The translations under genes were made by a program, and so were the position numbers. A model generated the notes under the pieces. It was not told the origin of the DNA and did no database searches. It worked only from the letters and a program-made list of their open reading frames with translations. A stretch of 64,000 nucleotides of DNA, taken from Termitomyces sp. T153. Taxonomy: Eukaryota; Basidiomycota; Agaricomycetes; Agaricales; Lyophyllaceae. Positions 12,357-22,132 of this stretch are shown here, piece by piece (position 1 is the first letter of the stretch; each line of letters starts with the position of its first letter). The stretch is taken from the NCBI GenBank assembly GCA_018296165.2, contig JACKQL020000093.1, positions 116,841 through 180,840 on the forward strand, written 5' to 3'.

Positions 12357-13990
12357 TCACTCTCTCTCTAGAACCTCCCTTCCTATTCTCCCAACATCCA
12401 AATCAACTTCCATCTGTGCCCACACCATGGCCAGGACCTCCACTAGCCCCAGCAAGGCCTCCCTCATGTCTGCTGCTATTTCCCACCATGACTCTAGGGC
12501 CATCATGTTGTGCTGCCAATGGCCTACCAACAGATGCTTCATCCTCATCACTCCTTGCCCCATCTTCAGGGGATGGGCTTCAAGCACCTGTACCAGGCCA
12601 TCTTGAATTGATGCAAATGCAGTGGAAGCCCTATCCAGAAGGAGCCTGTGCTCTTGGTATGAATACAATCAGAAGAGAAAAAATAGGAGACTCACATAAG
12701 ATCCCCACCCTCCCCATTGTAGCCTTGCTGAACAGCCACTCCTTCTGCCTCCATGCAGCCTCCACCTCTGCTTGAAGTGCCCCATTCCCCAATGCATTTC
12801 TCCACTGGCCTGCCCCCTCTGGCTGTACCAGCTGCTCCAATAACCCCTGCAGCTCCAACACCCACTCCATGGCTGTCTGCATGGCCATTTCCTGACCCCA
12901 TCAAGCCACATCCCTCTCCTGCTATGCCATTTCCCTCTTCCTGTATGACCCATATTAATCCTCCTCAACTCTCTGGAGCTCCTCTTGCATCATCAACATC
13001 CTTGTAAACTCCTCCACCTGCCGACAGAGAAATGTACTTGTGATCAAGAGTGCTGGCTCAGAAGTGCCTAAGGAATGTCCCATCAGTGCTCTAGAGTCAG
13101 AAGAAACCATGTGGACTCCTGGAGGGCCTACCATCAATGCCTCACCCCAGGGCCTCTTGCTAGGCCCAGCTTTTGGGAGCAGGGAGGCTCTTTATTTCCC
13201 CTTGTCCACTATTGCTAGTGCCCCCTCCTTGTAACCCCCCTGCAGCAGGCTACCTTCTTCACTAACCCTCCCCTGCTCTCTGGTGCCCTGGCCTTCCTTC
13301 TCTCATCCAACTGCCTCCTCACCCAATCCAACTCCCATCTCTGTTGTGTAGCAATGCAGGCCACATGCCACTTCAACAACACAAAACACTTCTTGTGCCT
13401 CAAGTAGCACAAAAGACAGATGGACAAGTCCTGATGGGGCCCTACAACTAGCCCATCAAACTCACACAATTTTTTCCACTGAGCATAAAGGGCAAACTGA
13501 AGGTGATTGATCAGTGGAAACACAAACAAAACAGGTCAGAAACTTGCCAGAGCTTCATTCTAATACCATTCATTTCAGGGTTGGGGGACCCCATGCCTGT
13601 GGCAGCACCTCTGCAAAGACTTCTGGCATTACCTCTGCCTGAGGGACCTTCTGGGACTCTAGGACCATGCTCACCATCCCTAGCCCCAGACTGGGCCTCA
13701 AGAAGCAAGCCAGGAGCACTGGATCTGGATAGTAGAAGGACCCCACCCCTTTCATGGAGCCCTTGGAGGAACCCCCCACAGCCACAAACAGTTCTGACAG
13801 AGGTTAGAAAGACACCCTATACAAACAATGAACACTCACATTGACAGTACATGGCCTGGACCTTACTCTGCTTTCCATGACAATCAAATTCCCAACAACA
13901 CTCATCATACTCCTCCTACATGTCTCTATGGCTGTCATTGGAGGGGGGAGGCATTGGGGATGCTGCTAAAGAAGAGCCTGAGAAAGATAT
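12357..13990 (-). pseudogene. Gypsy1 antisense accessory gene (Cys-cluster/coiled-coil protein)
   Basis: This gene lies on the strand opposite to gag-pol, between chromodomain and 3' LTR. It is homologous along its length to the plus-strand genes in elements A, B and C. The predicted start is decayed (ATA at 13988-13990 where the other copies have ATG). Intron 1 (donor GTGAGT, branch-like TCTAAC, acceptor CTGTCAG) matches the others. A further intron ends just before the cluster. The cluster reads CEFDGL, then ICLLCYLRHKKC (about 13375-13475), with the first Cys pair now Phe and Tyr. The coiled-coil part (about 12700-13130) is frameshifted. The C-terminal block EHRLLLDRASTAFASIQDG to the stop at 12357 is well kept. 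Function unknown. Confidence 0.75.
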
Positions 13991-14161
13991 TGGGGAAGTT
14001 GGGAAGCACCAGGGTACATCCTGGCCCTTTTTTAATTTCTTGAGAAGCTTCTTAATGGGCAACAATTCTGCTTCAGCTTTATTCCCCACACTGCTGCTGC
14101 TACTGCAGTTTGATCAATATTGTTTGCACATCAATTTCCATGACCCCACTGATCCCCAACC
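13991..14161 (-). promoter_or_regulatory. Conserved leader of the antisense gene (gypsy1 copy)
   Basis: On the minus strand this matches the sequence upstream of the start codon in A, B and C, including CAATATTGATCA close to CTGCAG (about 14100-14130). Gypsy2 inserted within it; the remaining 45 bp are at 21071-21115. Presumed 5' UTR or promoter of the antisense gene. Confidence 0.5.
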
Positions 14162-14531
14162 TGTAAGAGTGACCTCCAGGGCAGCAGATTGGAGTCATGC
14201 AGCTAGCAGAAGGGAATCCAAAGTATATTAGCAGGAGTAGACAACAACGCAATCAGTAACTAATCACTTAGCAGAGAGGAATCCAAAGAGAACAAGTCTA
14301 AGGATCCCTGCTGCTCGGTGTGGTGCATCAGCAGGTGGTGGAGGCATGGGAACTACTGTACAGAAGGCCAGAGCTAATCCTAACCCTAGAACAATGATCA
14401 GTGAGGTAATACAGAGAACTCCATAGTTCTCCAAAGATCTCCAGGGTTCTGGAATTAGCCTCAGAGACATCAAACAAGCTGCAGAGGTGCTGGAATAGGT
14501 TGCAGAGGTTGGAAATGGAAGTCCCCTGACA
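14162..14531 (-). repeat. Gypsy2 3' LTR
   Basis: This is a 370-bp repeat of 20697-21066. In the element's sense it starts TGTCAG and ends CTTACA. A purine tract (AGAGGGGGGGTGA in sense) lies directly inside it, as expected for plus-strand priming. Confidence 0.93.
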
Positions 14532-14746
14532 TCACCCCCCCTCTAGCATGCAGCATCTTGATGCACAGGGTAAAAGAAGTCCTTGATTGCTCAGTCTACT
14601 GGCAAAATAGAGTAGATTCCTCATATGGCATGCAGAGCATCTGGATGTCTCCTGTGGAACTCCTTGATGAGTCCAGAGGCATGCACATCCTCCCACAAGT
14701 GTCTTCTATAGAACTCCTGGACAAGTCTGGGGGCATGCATGTTCTC

Positions 14747-16100
14747 CTATAGTTCCCAGGAGATATCCTTGATCCCATAGCCCTTCCACTTTATCTTGTA
14801 TTGTAGTTGTCTCTGGAATAAATGACTATCCAGGATTTCCTCCACCTTGTACTCCTTGTTATTGTCAACCACCACTGAGGGTGGCAGGGATGGTGGGTGT
14901 TGCTTTGGAATAAGATCCTTGGGGGCCAGAGTCAGTTTGGTCACATTGAATACTGGATGAAGCTGGCACATCCCTACAAGAAGCCAGAGTTGATAGGCTA
15001 GAGGCCCTACCTGCCATTCCACTGTGAAAGGTCCCAACTGGCAGTGTGATAGCTTTTTTGAGGATTGGGTATTTGTAATGTAGGAGGCATCCAGGTAGAC
15101 TCAGCCTCTGGGCTGGTAGCTGTGCCCTGGAGTCCTTCTGTGGTCATAGTAATGTGCCATGTTATCCTTTGCCTTCACTAGTGCTGCTTAGGCCTCCTCC
15201 TGTGAACTTTTTATCTAGTCCACAAATTCATTTACTGCTTTATTATCTGAGGGTTGGGCCCAGGGTTTGAAGCCCATGCATGGGTGCCATCCAGTTTGAG
15301 GAAGAATGGGGAGAACTGGGTGGATGCATGAACATAGTTATTGTATTGGAACTCAGCATCAGAGAGGAGTTCATCCCAGTCATCTTGGCACTCTTTGTAG
15401 AAAAGGTGAAGGTACTGCTCCAACTCCTGGTTTACATGTTCAGTCTGGCTGTTAGACTGTGGGTGGTAGGTGGTGGAGGTGTGAAGCTTCATGCCAAGTA
15501 GTTGGTAGAGCTCCCTAGTGAAGTCCACTATAAATTGTGGTCTCCAGTCAGAGACATAGGCATCAGAGAGGCTGTGGAGCTTCCAGACATTCCTCCAGTA
15601 CAGGTTTGTAGTGCCCATGGCAGAGCAGATGGTGTGGGTCAGAATGAAGTGCACTTGCTTGCTGTACAGGTCTACCACTACCATGATTGCATCATAACTG
15701 TGAGCATTGGGGAGTTCTACAATGAAGTACATGGAAGCCACACTCCATCATTCCACAGGCATGAGCAGCAGATGTAGCTGTCCATAGGGGAGGTGGTGTT
15801 GGGGCTTGGTCCAGAGACAGAGATTGCATGTACTAGTGTGGGACCCAATATCTGGGACATCTGGGGCCACCAGTAATTCCATGATACCAGCTCCAATGTT
15901 TTCCATCATTCAGAGTGCCCTGCAATGCAGGAGTTGTGGTGTTGCTCCACAATTCTCCAACAGAGCTCTGAAACATTGGGCATGTAGATACAATCCCTGA
16001 AGGTCAGGATCCCATTCCAGAGGGCCCATTTATCTGCACAGACTGACTTGGCACCAGTGGTACACTCTGACTTCAGCATCTATGTAGCCTGCACAATGAG
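14747..16100 (-). pseudogene. Gypsy2 integrase and chromodomain
   Basis: On the minus strand the integrase core runs through 15741-15232. It has VVVDLYSKQVHF with the first Asp, YVSDWRPQFIVDF with the second Asp, and TYHPQSNSQTEHVNQELEQ with the Glu, so the DDE triad is still encoded. The upstream zinc module (about 15750-16050) is heavily damaged. After a linker, a well-preserved chromodomain lies at 14930-14747: EYKVEEILDSHLFQRQLQYK followed by IKWKGYGIKDISWEL. In chromoviruses this domain can direct insertion to marked chromatin. Confidence 0.88.
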
Positions 16101-17170
16101 TTCCTCCTGCTGACCATCTCAATTACTCTACCAGATGTCCTGGAAAATGTCCACCTCTGCTCCTTTGACAGCTAGACCCTCTATAGCTCAGATTGCAAAC
16201 AGTTTGGGGTGGAAGAGCATGATGTTGCTGTTATCCTCCCCTCCTGTGCTATGGTCTGCTCTCCAGGATAGGGCATCTGGTCTTCCCATGCTCCAGCCAG
16301 GCTTGTGGTGCAACAAGAAGTCAAAGTTGACAAGGTAGAGGGACCACCGGGCCTGTTAGCAATTGAGTTTCTTGGCTGTCCAGAAGTATTCAAGGTTCTT
16401 ATGATCTATCCAGACCTCAAACTTGTGCTGCACACCTTCTAAGAAGTGCTGCCACTCATCAAATGACCAAATGATGACTAGCATCTCTTTGTCATGGATC
16501 TTGTAGTTCCACTCTACTGTGTTTAAGCTCTTGGAGTAGAAGGCCACTGGATGTCCCCTTCCAGATGGAAGCCAACAGCTCCAACTTTGCCACCACTTCC
16601 CATCCTCTAGAGATTGCTGTGAAAGAACAGCCCTAGTGGCAAAGTTGGAGCTGTTGGCTTCCATCTGGAAGGGGAAGTTGTCATCTGAAAAGAGGAGGAT
16701 GGGTCCAGAGGTCACAGCACACTTGAGGGCATTGAAGGCCACCTGCTCCAGAGGTCTCCAACTTCACACAATGTCCTTTCCAGTGAGGTTGAATAGTAGA
16801 TGTGCATGGTGCAAGAAGTCCTGGATGAATCTCTGGTAGAAGTTTATGAAGCTGGGAAATGCCTGCATCTCCTTCTTGTTCTTGGGCTCTGGCCACTCCA
16901 CCCCACCTGCTACCTTCACCAGGTCCATCTCTATGGCTCTATGCAAGATGATTAGGCCAAGATACTTGATCCAGGTCTGTTTGAACTCACACTTCTCCAG
17001 TTTGAGGTAGAGCTGGTGCTGGTGGAGGCATTTCAGGATGAGGCAAGTGATTTGACAGTGTTCTTTCAGTGTTTTGGTGTAGATGAGGATGTTGTCAAGG
17101 TATACACACACTATGCCCTCTGTGATGAGGTTCTGGAAGATGTTGTTCATCATTGTCTGGAAAGTGGCAG

Positions 17171-17842
17171 TGTCAGGACCACAGTCCTGGAGGGGGACTC
17201 TTACAGGAGCCAAAACCACCTTGGGGAGGTGATGCCAACAGCAAGTATGTAAATAGGGAAAGAAACTAAGAAACTAAGAAATGAGAGCGAGTAATGAATG
17301 GAGAGAAGATCAGATAACAATAGAACACAAACAAGATATCAGGTAATGTCAAGGCTGGGGTGTAGCTACAGACTAAGGGACCTTATATAGCTGTAGGACA
17401 CTGCCAAAAGGAGAAGATGGAAGTGATCTAAGTCATAGCAGGAAGTGATCTAAGTCATGAGAAAGCGATCTGGAATAAGGGAAGCAATCCTGGAAGTGAT
17501 CTTGGACAGGTGGAAGTGATCTGGAACAGGTGGAAGTGATCTGGAACAGGTGGAAGTGATCTGGAACCTGTGGAAGTGATCTGGAACCTGTGGAAGTGAT
17601 CTGGAACCTGTGGAAGTGATCTGGAACCTGTGGAAGTGATCTGGAACCTGTGGAAAGGATCTGTGCCTGTGGGAATGATCTGGAACAGGAAAAGCAGTCC
17701 TAGAGGTGGCTAAAACCTGGATGTGGCTGAAACAGGACTGTGGCTAAGATCTGGGGGTGTGGCTGAGATCTAGAGAGGGACTGTGTAGAATCTGAGGTTG
17801 GATAATGGTGAAGGGAAGGGGGGAATGGAATGGGTCATGACA
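17171..17842 (-). mobile_element. Solo LTR of family F, TSD GGCAG
   Basis: This 672-bp sequence begins TGTCAGG and ends TCATGACA. It is flanked by GGCAG at 17166-17170 and 17843-17847. Excising it and one repeat rejoins the gypsy2 RT sequence. The minus-strand reading has a TATATAAGG box (complement of about 17393-17400), which suggests minus-strand transcription. It contains a 20-bp tandem array (about 17508-17655). A partial second copy is at 34335-34942. Confidence 0.9.
17508..17655. repeat. 20-bp tandem array inside the family F LTR
   Basis: About seven or eight head-to-tail copies of GTGGAAGTGATCTGGAACCT and its variant ending ACAG are present. The related copy at about 34566-34830 has a different, longer unit built on GTGATCAG. 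Confidence 0.85.
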
Positions 17843-18593
17843 GGCAGGGCTGTTGGTGAGTCTGAAGAACATAATGAGTGGTTTGAACAATCCCTGGTTA
17901 ATCTGAAAGGTGGCCTTCTATTCATCTCGTTCTTGAATGTGCACATTGTTGTAGCCCCACTGGACATCCAGTTTAGTGAAGTATTGTGCACCCCAGAGGT
18001 TGTTGATGAGCTTGGAGATGAGGGGGAGGGAGTAGCAGTTCTTCACTGTCATGGCATTGAGAACTCAATAATCCTGGACCAGTCAGAGCAAGCCATCCTT
18101 CTTCTTGATGAAGAAGACTGGAGAAGCTATTGGAGACTTGGAAGGGCAGATGCAACCAGAGTCCAGGTTCTCTTGCAGGAAGGCATCCAGCTCATCCTGC
18201 TCCCTGGGCACTAGTGGGTTGACCTTACAGCTGGAGGGTGTGGAATCTGGCAGCAGTTCAATGGCATGGTCCCACCTCTTGCACTCTGGAAGGGAGTCAA
18301 ATGAGGCTTTGGAGAACACATCCTTGAATGCATGGAGGTAGAAGGGTATGACATCTTGGAACTCTTGGGGCACAGTGTTAGCAGTGAATGCCTGGGCCAG
18401 CCACTAGAATGTGGTCTGGCTAGCATAGATCTCTGCAACTAAGAGTGGCAGGTGTATGGTGGTAGCATAGATTCAGTCCCCCACTTCTACCACTTTGTCC
18501 GGGAGTTCTGGCTCATGTATGCCACCAAACTCCTCTCCACACTCCTCTTCTGAGGCTCCACCACTGCTCCAGTCATTCTTGTAGAGGGCCTCT

Positions 18594-19013
18594 CTATGAG
18601 GGAATGCCAGAGGCAGGGGATTCAGGAGGTCTAGATTGGTGAAGGGGAGGAGCCCAGCATGACATGTGTGGATGGTCACATGCTCTCAGACTTGAGCCCA
18701 GCATTCTTCTATTCTTGGCAGCACAGGCAGAGCACTTTTGAGGGCACCTGCTCATAATTACCTTTCCCTTAGTCCAATCTACCTTGGAATTGTGCTCATG
18801 GAGCCATATGAAACTAAGGATCATGTCCTGCTTACCCAAGCTAGTGATGGCAAAAATGGCATGCTCCACATGATTCCAATAGTGGAGAACCAGGTTGATC
18901 ACAGAGCTGATGGTGCTTGCTTTGTTGGGTGTTCTGTTGATGTTGTAAACCAGAATCAGCTTAGGAAGGGGCTGCATGATCAGACCATAGTGTTTGACAA
19001 AATCTGAGTCCAA
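18594..19013 (-). pseudogene. Gypsy2 aspartic protease, C-terminal part
   Basis: The minus-strand frame reads DSDFVKHYGLIMQPLPK, then LGKQDMILSFIWLHEHNSKVD. This is the pattern after the active site of Ty3/gypsy retropepsins, where 'ILG.PWL..HNP.IDW' is usual. The catalytic DSG itself lies upstream (about 19020-19060) in a damaged stretch. It sits between gag and RT as expected. Confidence 0.7.
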
Positions 19014-19362
19014 AACAGTCCTGTTGCTCTGCTATCCAGAAGAGCTGTGACTCTGTGGGCTTGCTGGGTGTCCATGGTCTCTATTTCAACATCAAAGCAG
19101 AGGAAATTGGCAGATGGGCTGGAAGCTATCACATATTATCAGAGCATTTAATGCACCCAGGCAGGGCTGCACTGGCAGATCCTAAGAGGTGTCAGGGAGC
19201 TCAGCAGAGGCTCCAGAGTTGGTATTTATATGTCTGGAGGGGAACATTGAGGTTTTTCTGTGTCAGAATAAAGGATGTCAGAAAAGGCGATTTCATTTTC
19301 TATTGACAGACATGAGAACCTGTTAGTACCCAGTGATGGAGGCGTACACCTCTGTTACTCCA

Positions 19363-20591
19363 CTAAAAATCCTCCTCCAGCTTTAGGGGTGATGCACACA
19401 CACTGATCTCCTTTGGGGTCAACTCTGGTGTAGGCTTGTCTAGTGACAGAGCTCTGGCAGCATCCTGTACAGCTAGCAGCTGCAGAAGGAGTTCCTCCTG
19501 CTCTGCTGTGGAAAGGTAACACACCTCCAGGCCCAGGAAGCAGTGCTGTGCAAAGTGCCCAAGCTTCTGGCATCTCCAGCATAGCAGTGGCATGGTGCAG
19601 AGCTGTCTGGCAGCATCTACATCTATGGGGATACCCAGTGGCAGGGGACATATTGCAGGGATGGCCAGAGTAAGGGCTGGCCTTGGGTGAGCAGGTATGG
19701 AGTGGCAGAGATTAGTGATCAGAGTGGGGTGCATCATGGAATGTGGGTAGCAGAGCTCCCTCCAAATCTCCATGAGTTGCTACTGGTCCCAGGCCACCTT
19801 GTACCATAATGCAATCTTTTCATCATCTGGACAACCCTCTGCAAGATTGTCAATACATTCCACTAGCACAGGGTGCAGGCCATCCTGGAAGGTGAGGCAT
19901 AATTGGAGGCTATCAGGGTAGGCAGCTTGCTCAACCAGAGCCCAGAATAAGTTGATGTACTCATTCAACATACACTTTCCTTGCCCATATTGCTCCCTAT
20001 TGCATAGTGTCAACACCACAGTCTTGGTGTGGTCTAGCAGGAAAAACTCCATGAAGAAGTCCTTCTTGAAGGTGGCCCAGTCTGAAAAACTTCCAACACC
20101 TCTGGAGCAATGGAAGACTTGTAGCATGTAGATGGAGGCATGTCCTGTCTTCATGTTCAACAGTACTCAGGCTATTTTCAATGTGTCAGAGTCAAAAGTG
20201 TCCCTACTGAGGTGGATGTACATAGGTGAAGCAGGATTGAAGGAATCATTTCCCACTAGAGTGGGCACCATTGTACACATCTGGTAGCACAGGGTATGGG
20301 ATCTGCAGCTATAGGGTCACTGGAGCTGCAAGGACAGGTGCAGATGTGGTCAGGGCTAGTTCTGCAGCTGGGGGAGGTGCAGAGGTAAGAGTTAGGCATT
20401 TGAGCAGTGCCTAGAGTGACTGGGAGATAAGATCTGTAGTTTGATGGAGAGTAGAGAGTTCAGTTGTATAGTGGGTAAGAGATGATTGCAATGAATTGCA
20501 CCTGGGTTTCTAGGTGTAGCAGGTGGGTCCAGGCTTTGTTCTGTGGGACTGGGGCCTCTGAGGATGTGTCTGGGTTGGCAAGCTGAGACAT
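19363..20591 (-). pseudogene. Gypsy2 Gag with CCHC zinc knuckle
   Basis: A plausible start codon lies at 20589-20591 on the minus strand. The capsid-like part (about 20160-19780) includes DWATFKKDFFMEFFLLDHTK, then LNEYINLFWALVEQAAY and LTFQDGLHPVLVECI, typical of the retrotransposon gag fold. The zinc knuckle CWRCQKLGHFAQHC (CX2CX4HX4C, about 19545-19590) follows, with an acidic tail ending at 19363. A few stops and frameshifts break the frame. Gag forms the particle and the knuckle binds the element RNA. Confidence 0.85.
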
Positions 20592-20683
20592 AGAACTATG
20601 CAGTGCTTAATTCTGTGGGAAAGCAATGGATAGCAGCTCAGAGGTTCCTTGTGGCTATGAGGGGCTTCCAGACCAGTTTTAGG

Positions 20684-20696
20684 AGACTTATTCTGC
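20684..20696 (-). promoter_or_regulatory. Gypsy2 putative self-complementary primer-binding site
   Basis: Directly inside the 5' LTR, the minus strand reads GCAGAATAAGTCT. Eleven of these bases can pair with AGACTTGTTCT in the LTR (complement of 20824-20834) with one G-U pair. I saw no obvious tRNA 3'-end match, so Tf1-like self-priming is a candidate. No TATA box is visible upstream. Confidence 0.4.
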
Positions 20697-21066
20697 TGTA
20701 AGGGTGATTTCTGGGGCAGCAGATCAGAGTCATGCAGCTAGCAGAGAGGAATCTGAAGCATATTAGCAGGAGTAGATAACAATACAATCAGTAACTAATC
20801 ACCTAGCAGAGGGGAATCCAAAGAGAACAAGTCTAAGAATCTCCACTGCTCAGTGTGACACATCAGCAGGCAGTAGAGGCATGGAAACTACTGTACAGAA
20901 GGCTGGAGCTAATCCTAACCCTAGGACAATGATCAGTGAGGTATTACAGAGAACTCCATAGTTCTCCAGAGATCTCTGAGGTTCTGGAATGAGCCCCAGA
21001 GACATTGAACAAGCTGCAGAGGTGCTGGAATAGGTTGCAGAGGTCAGAAATGGAAGTTCCCTGATA
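20697..21066 (-). repeat. Gypsy2 5' LTR
   Basis: This 370-bp partner of 14162-14531 has many scattered C/T and G/A differences from it, so this is an older insertion than element B. It is followed by the TSD CAACC at 21067-21071. Confidence 0.93.
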
Positions 21067-21102
21067 CAACCCATGCCATGTGCCTTGAGAGTCCTTGATA
21101 CT

Positions 21103-21115
21103 GAAGAGGGAGTGA
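21103..21115 (+). promoter_or_regulatory. Gypsy1 polypurine tract
   Basis: GAAGAGGGAGTGA lies immediately before the 3' LTR start at 21116. The same position in A, B and C is occupied by a purine tract on the LTR sense strand. It fixes the element's polarity as plus and therefore the accessory gene as antisense. Confidence 0.75.
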
Positions 21116-21631
21116 TGTTGTGACCCACTCCTAGACCTCCAGACCTTCCTCTAGGACATCTCACCTCTCTGGAGCTTCCCCCAACAACTCCTCAACTTAC
21201 TCCAGCCTTTGTTAACTCACAGTACCCATCCTGGCTAACTCCAATGCTTTCTTGGCAAACCCCAACAACCTCCTGGCAAACCCTAGCACATCCCCTATGG
21301 GCCTCCTCAGCTCCCAAACTCTGACAGCCTCCTAGCAAATCCCAGCATATCCTCTGTGGGCCTCCTAACCTCTCTCTCTCTACTATGAGGCTCCCAAGCC
21401 TCTCCAACCTTTTGTTGGCCCAGGCATATGTCACTAAAACTACCCCCACAGCCTACACAATCACTCCAGAACTCCCTGATGACTGCAGAATGGACTGCAT
21501 TCCCATTAGATCCCATCAGAATGTCAACATGGCCTGCCCTCTGATCAGAGCTGACACTGATTGACCCCATGCAGCTCTGACAAGCCCTATCATTGCACCC
21601 TCAGTTCCCAGAGGAAGCCCAGTAGTTAGTA
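21116..21631 (+). repeat. Gypsy1 3' LTR, first part
   Basis: The LTR starts TGTTGTGACCC (TGTCATGACCC in the consensus of the other copies). It runs to GTTAGTA, where the Helitron enters inside the TATATAAG box. It matches 35152-35610 closely. Confidence 0.9.
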
Positions 21632-22132
21632 TCTATAATATATGGGACAATGGACATGGAAAAGTGGCTGTGCCTACATATGCAACAACTTTTTGGGATT
21701 CTGCTGAAGTAAGCCTGACTAATGCTGACCAATTCTTACATAAGAATTGCCTTTTAAAGGTGAACACAATACAAGTTGGCTGTTTTTGGCCATTTGAACA
21801 TGTTTTCTTCAAAGAAAATTACAGTAGACAGCTTTAATACATATATACAATCTTTTGACTATGTGTAAAACATGCCAGATAGTCTGCAGGTGTCAAAAAG
21901 GCCAAATGCAATTTAGTGGACACTGTTTTTCATGCCTCACATGTTTTTGAACACAACATGACCAAACAATGGGCATTTTCAAGGTTGTGGAAAGGAGGCC
22001 ACATGACAAAGTATGTTTCGTTACATCTATTGATTGATTGATGTTGACTAACAAGCTTATTAGTAACTCCTTAACCACATTGAGCTATTGATACATCAAA
22101 TATCCTATCATGCAAGTCAATTTTAATGGTTT

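Larger units (their letters stand above)
16356..18390 (-). pseudogene. Gypsy2 reverse transcriptase and RNase H, split by a solo LTR
   Basis: RT begins at about 18373 (EFQDVIPFYLHAFKDVFSKA, then SPIASPVFFIKKKDG). It continues through YSLPLISKLI and YFTKLDVQWGYNNV (about 17960-18050) to LTNSPA, where the solo LTR 17842-17171 interrupts it. It resumes with TFQTMMNNIF and the box YLDNILIYT (about 17080-17105), in which the second Asp of YLDD is Asn. RNase H (16742-16356) shows FQMEANSSNFATRAVLSQ, NYKIHDKEMLVII and a later VWIDHKNLEYF. A 39-bp inverted duplication (16555-16593 and 16636-16674) has added extra codons to it. Confidence 0.9.
14162..21066 (-). mobile_element. Gypsy2: minus-strand Ty3/gypsy chromovirus with LTRs and TSD CAACC
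   Basis: Two 370-bp LTRs (14162-14531 and 20697-21066) bound the element. The 5-bp duplication CAACC is at 14157-14161 and 21067-21071. Read on the minus strand the order is 5' LTR, gag with zinc knuckle, protease, RT, RNase H, integrase, chromodomain, a polypurine tract (complement of 14532-14545) and the 3' LTR. It sits in the leader of the gypsy1 antisense gene. A solo LTR of a third family interrupts its RT at 17171-17842. It carries no antisense gene. Frameshifts and stops occur in every domain, so it is inactive. Confidence 0.92.

Noticed and set aside
17480..17690. Regular short repeats resembling a CRISPR array
   Set aside because: Units are head to tail without unique spacers, lie in a eukaryotic LTR and have no cas genes nearby.
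21067..21115. A separate short element between gypsy2 and the LTR at 21116
   Set aside because: It is the remainder of the gypsy1 antisense-gene leader and polypurine tract, separated by the gypsy2 insertion.
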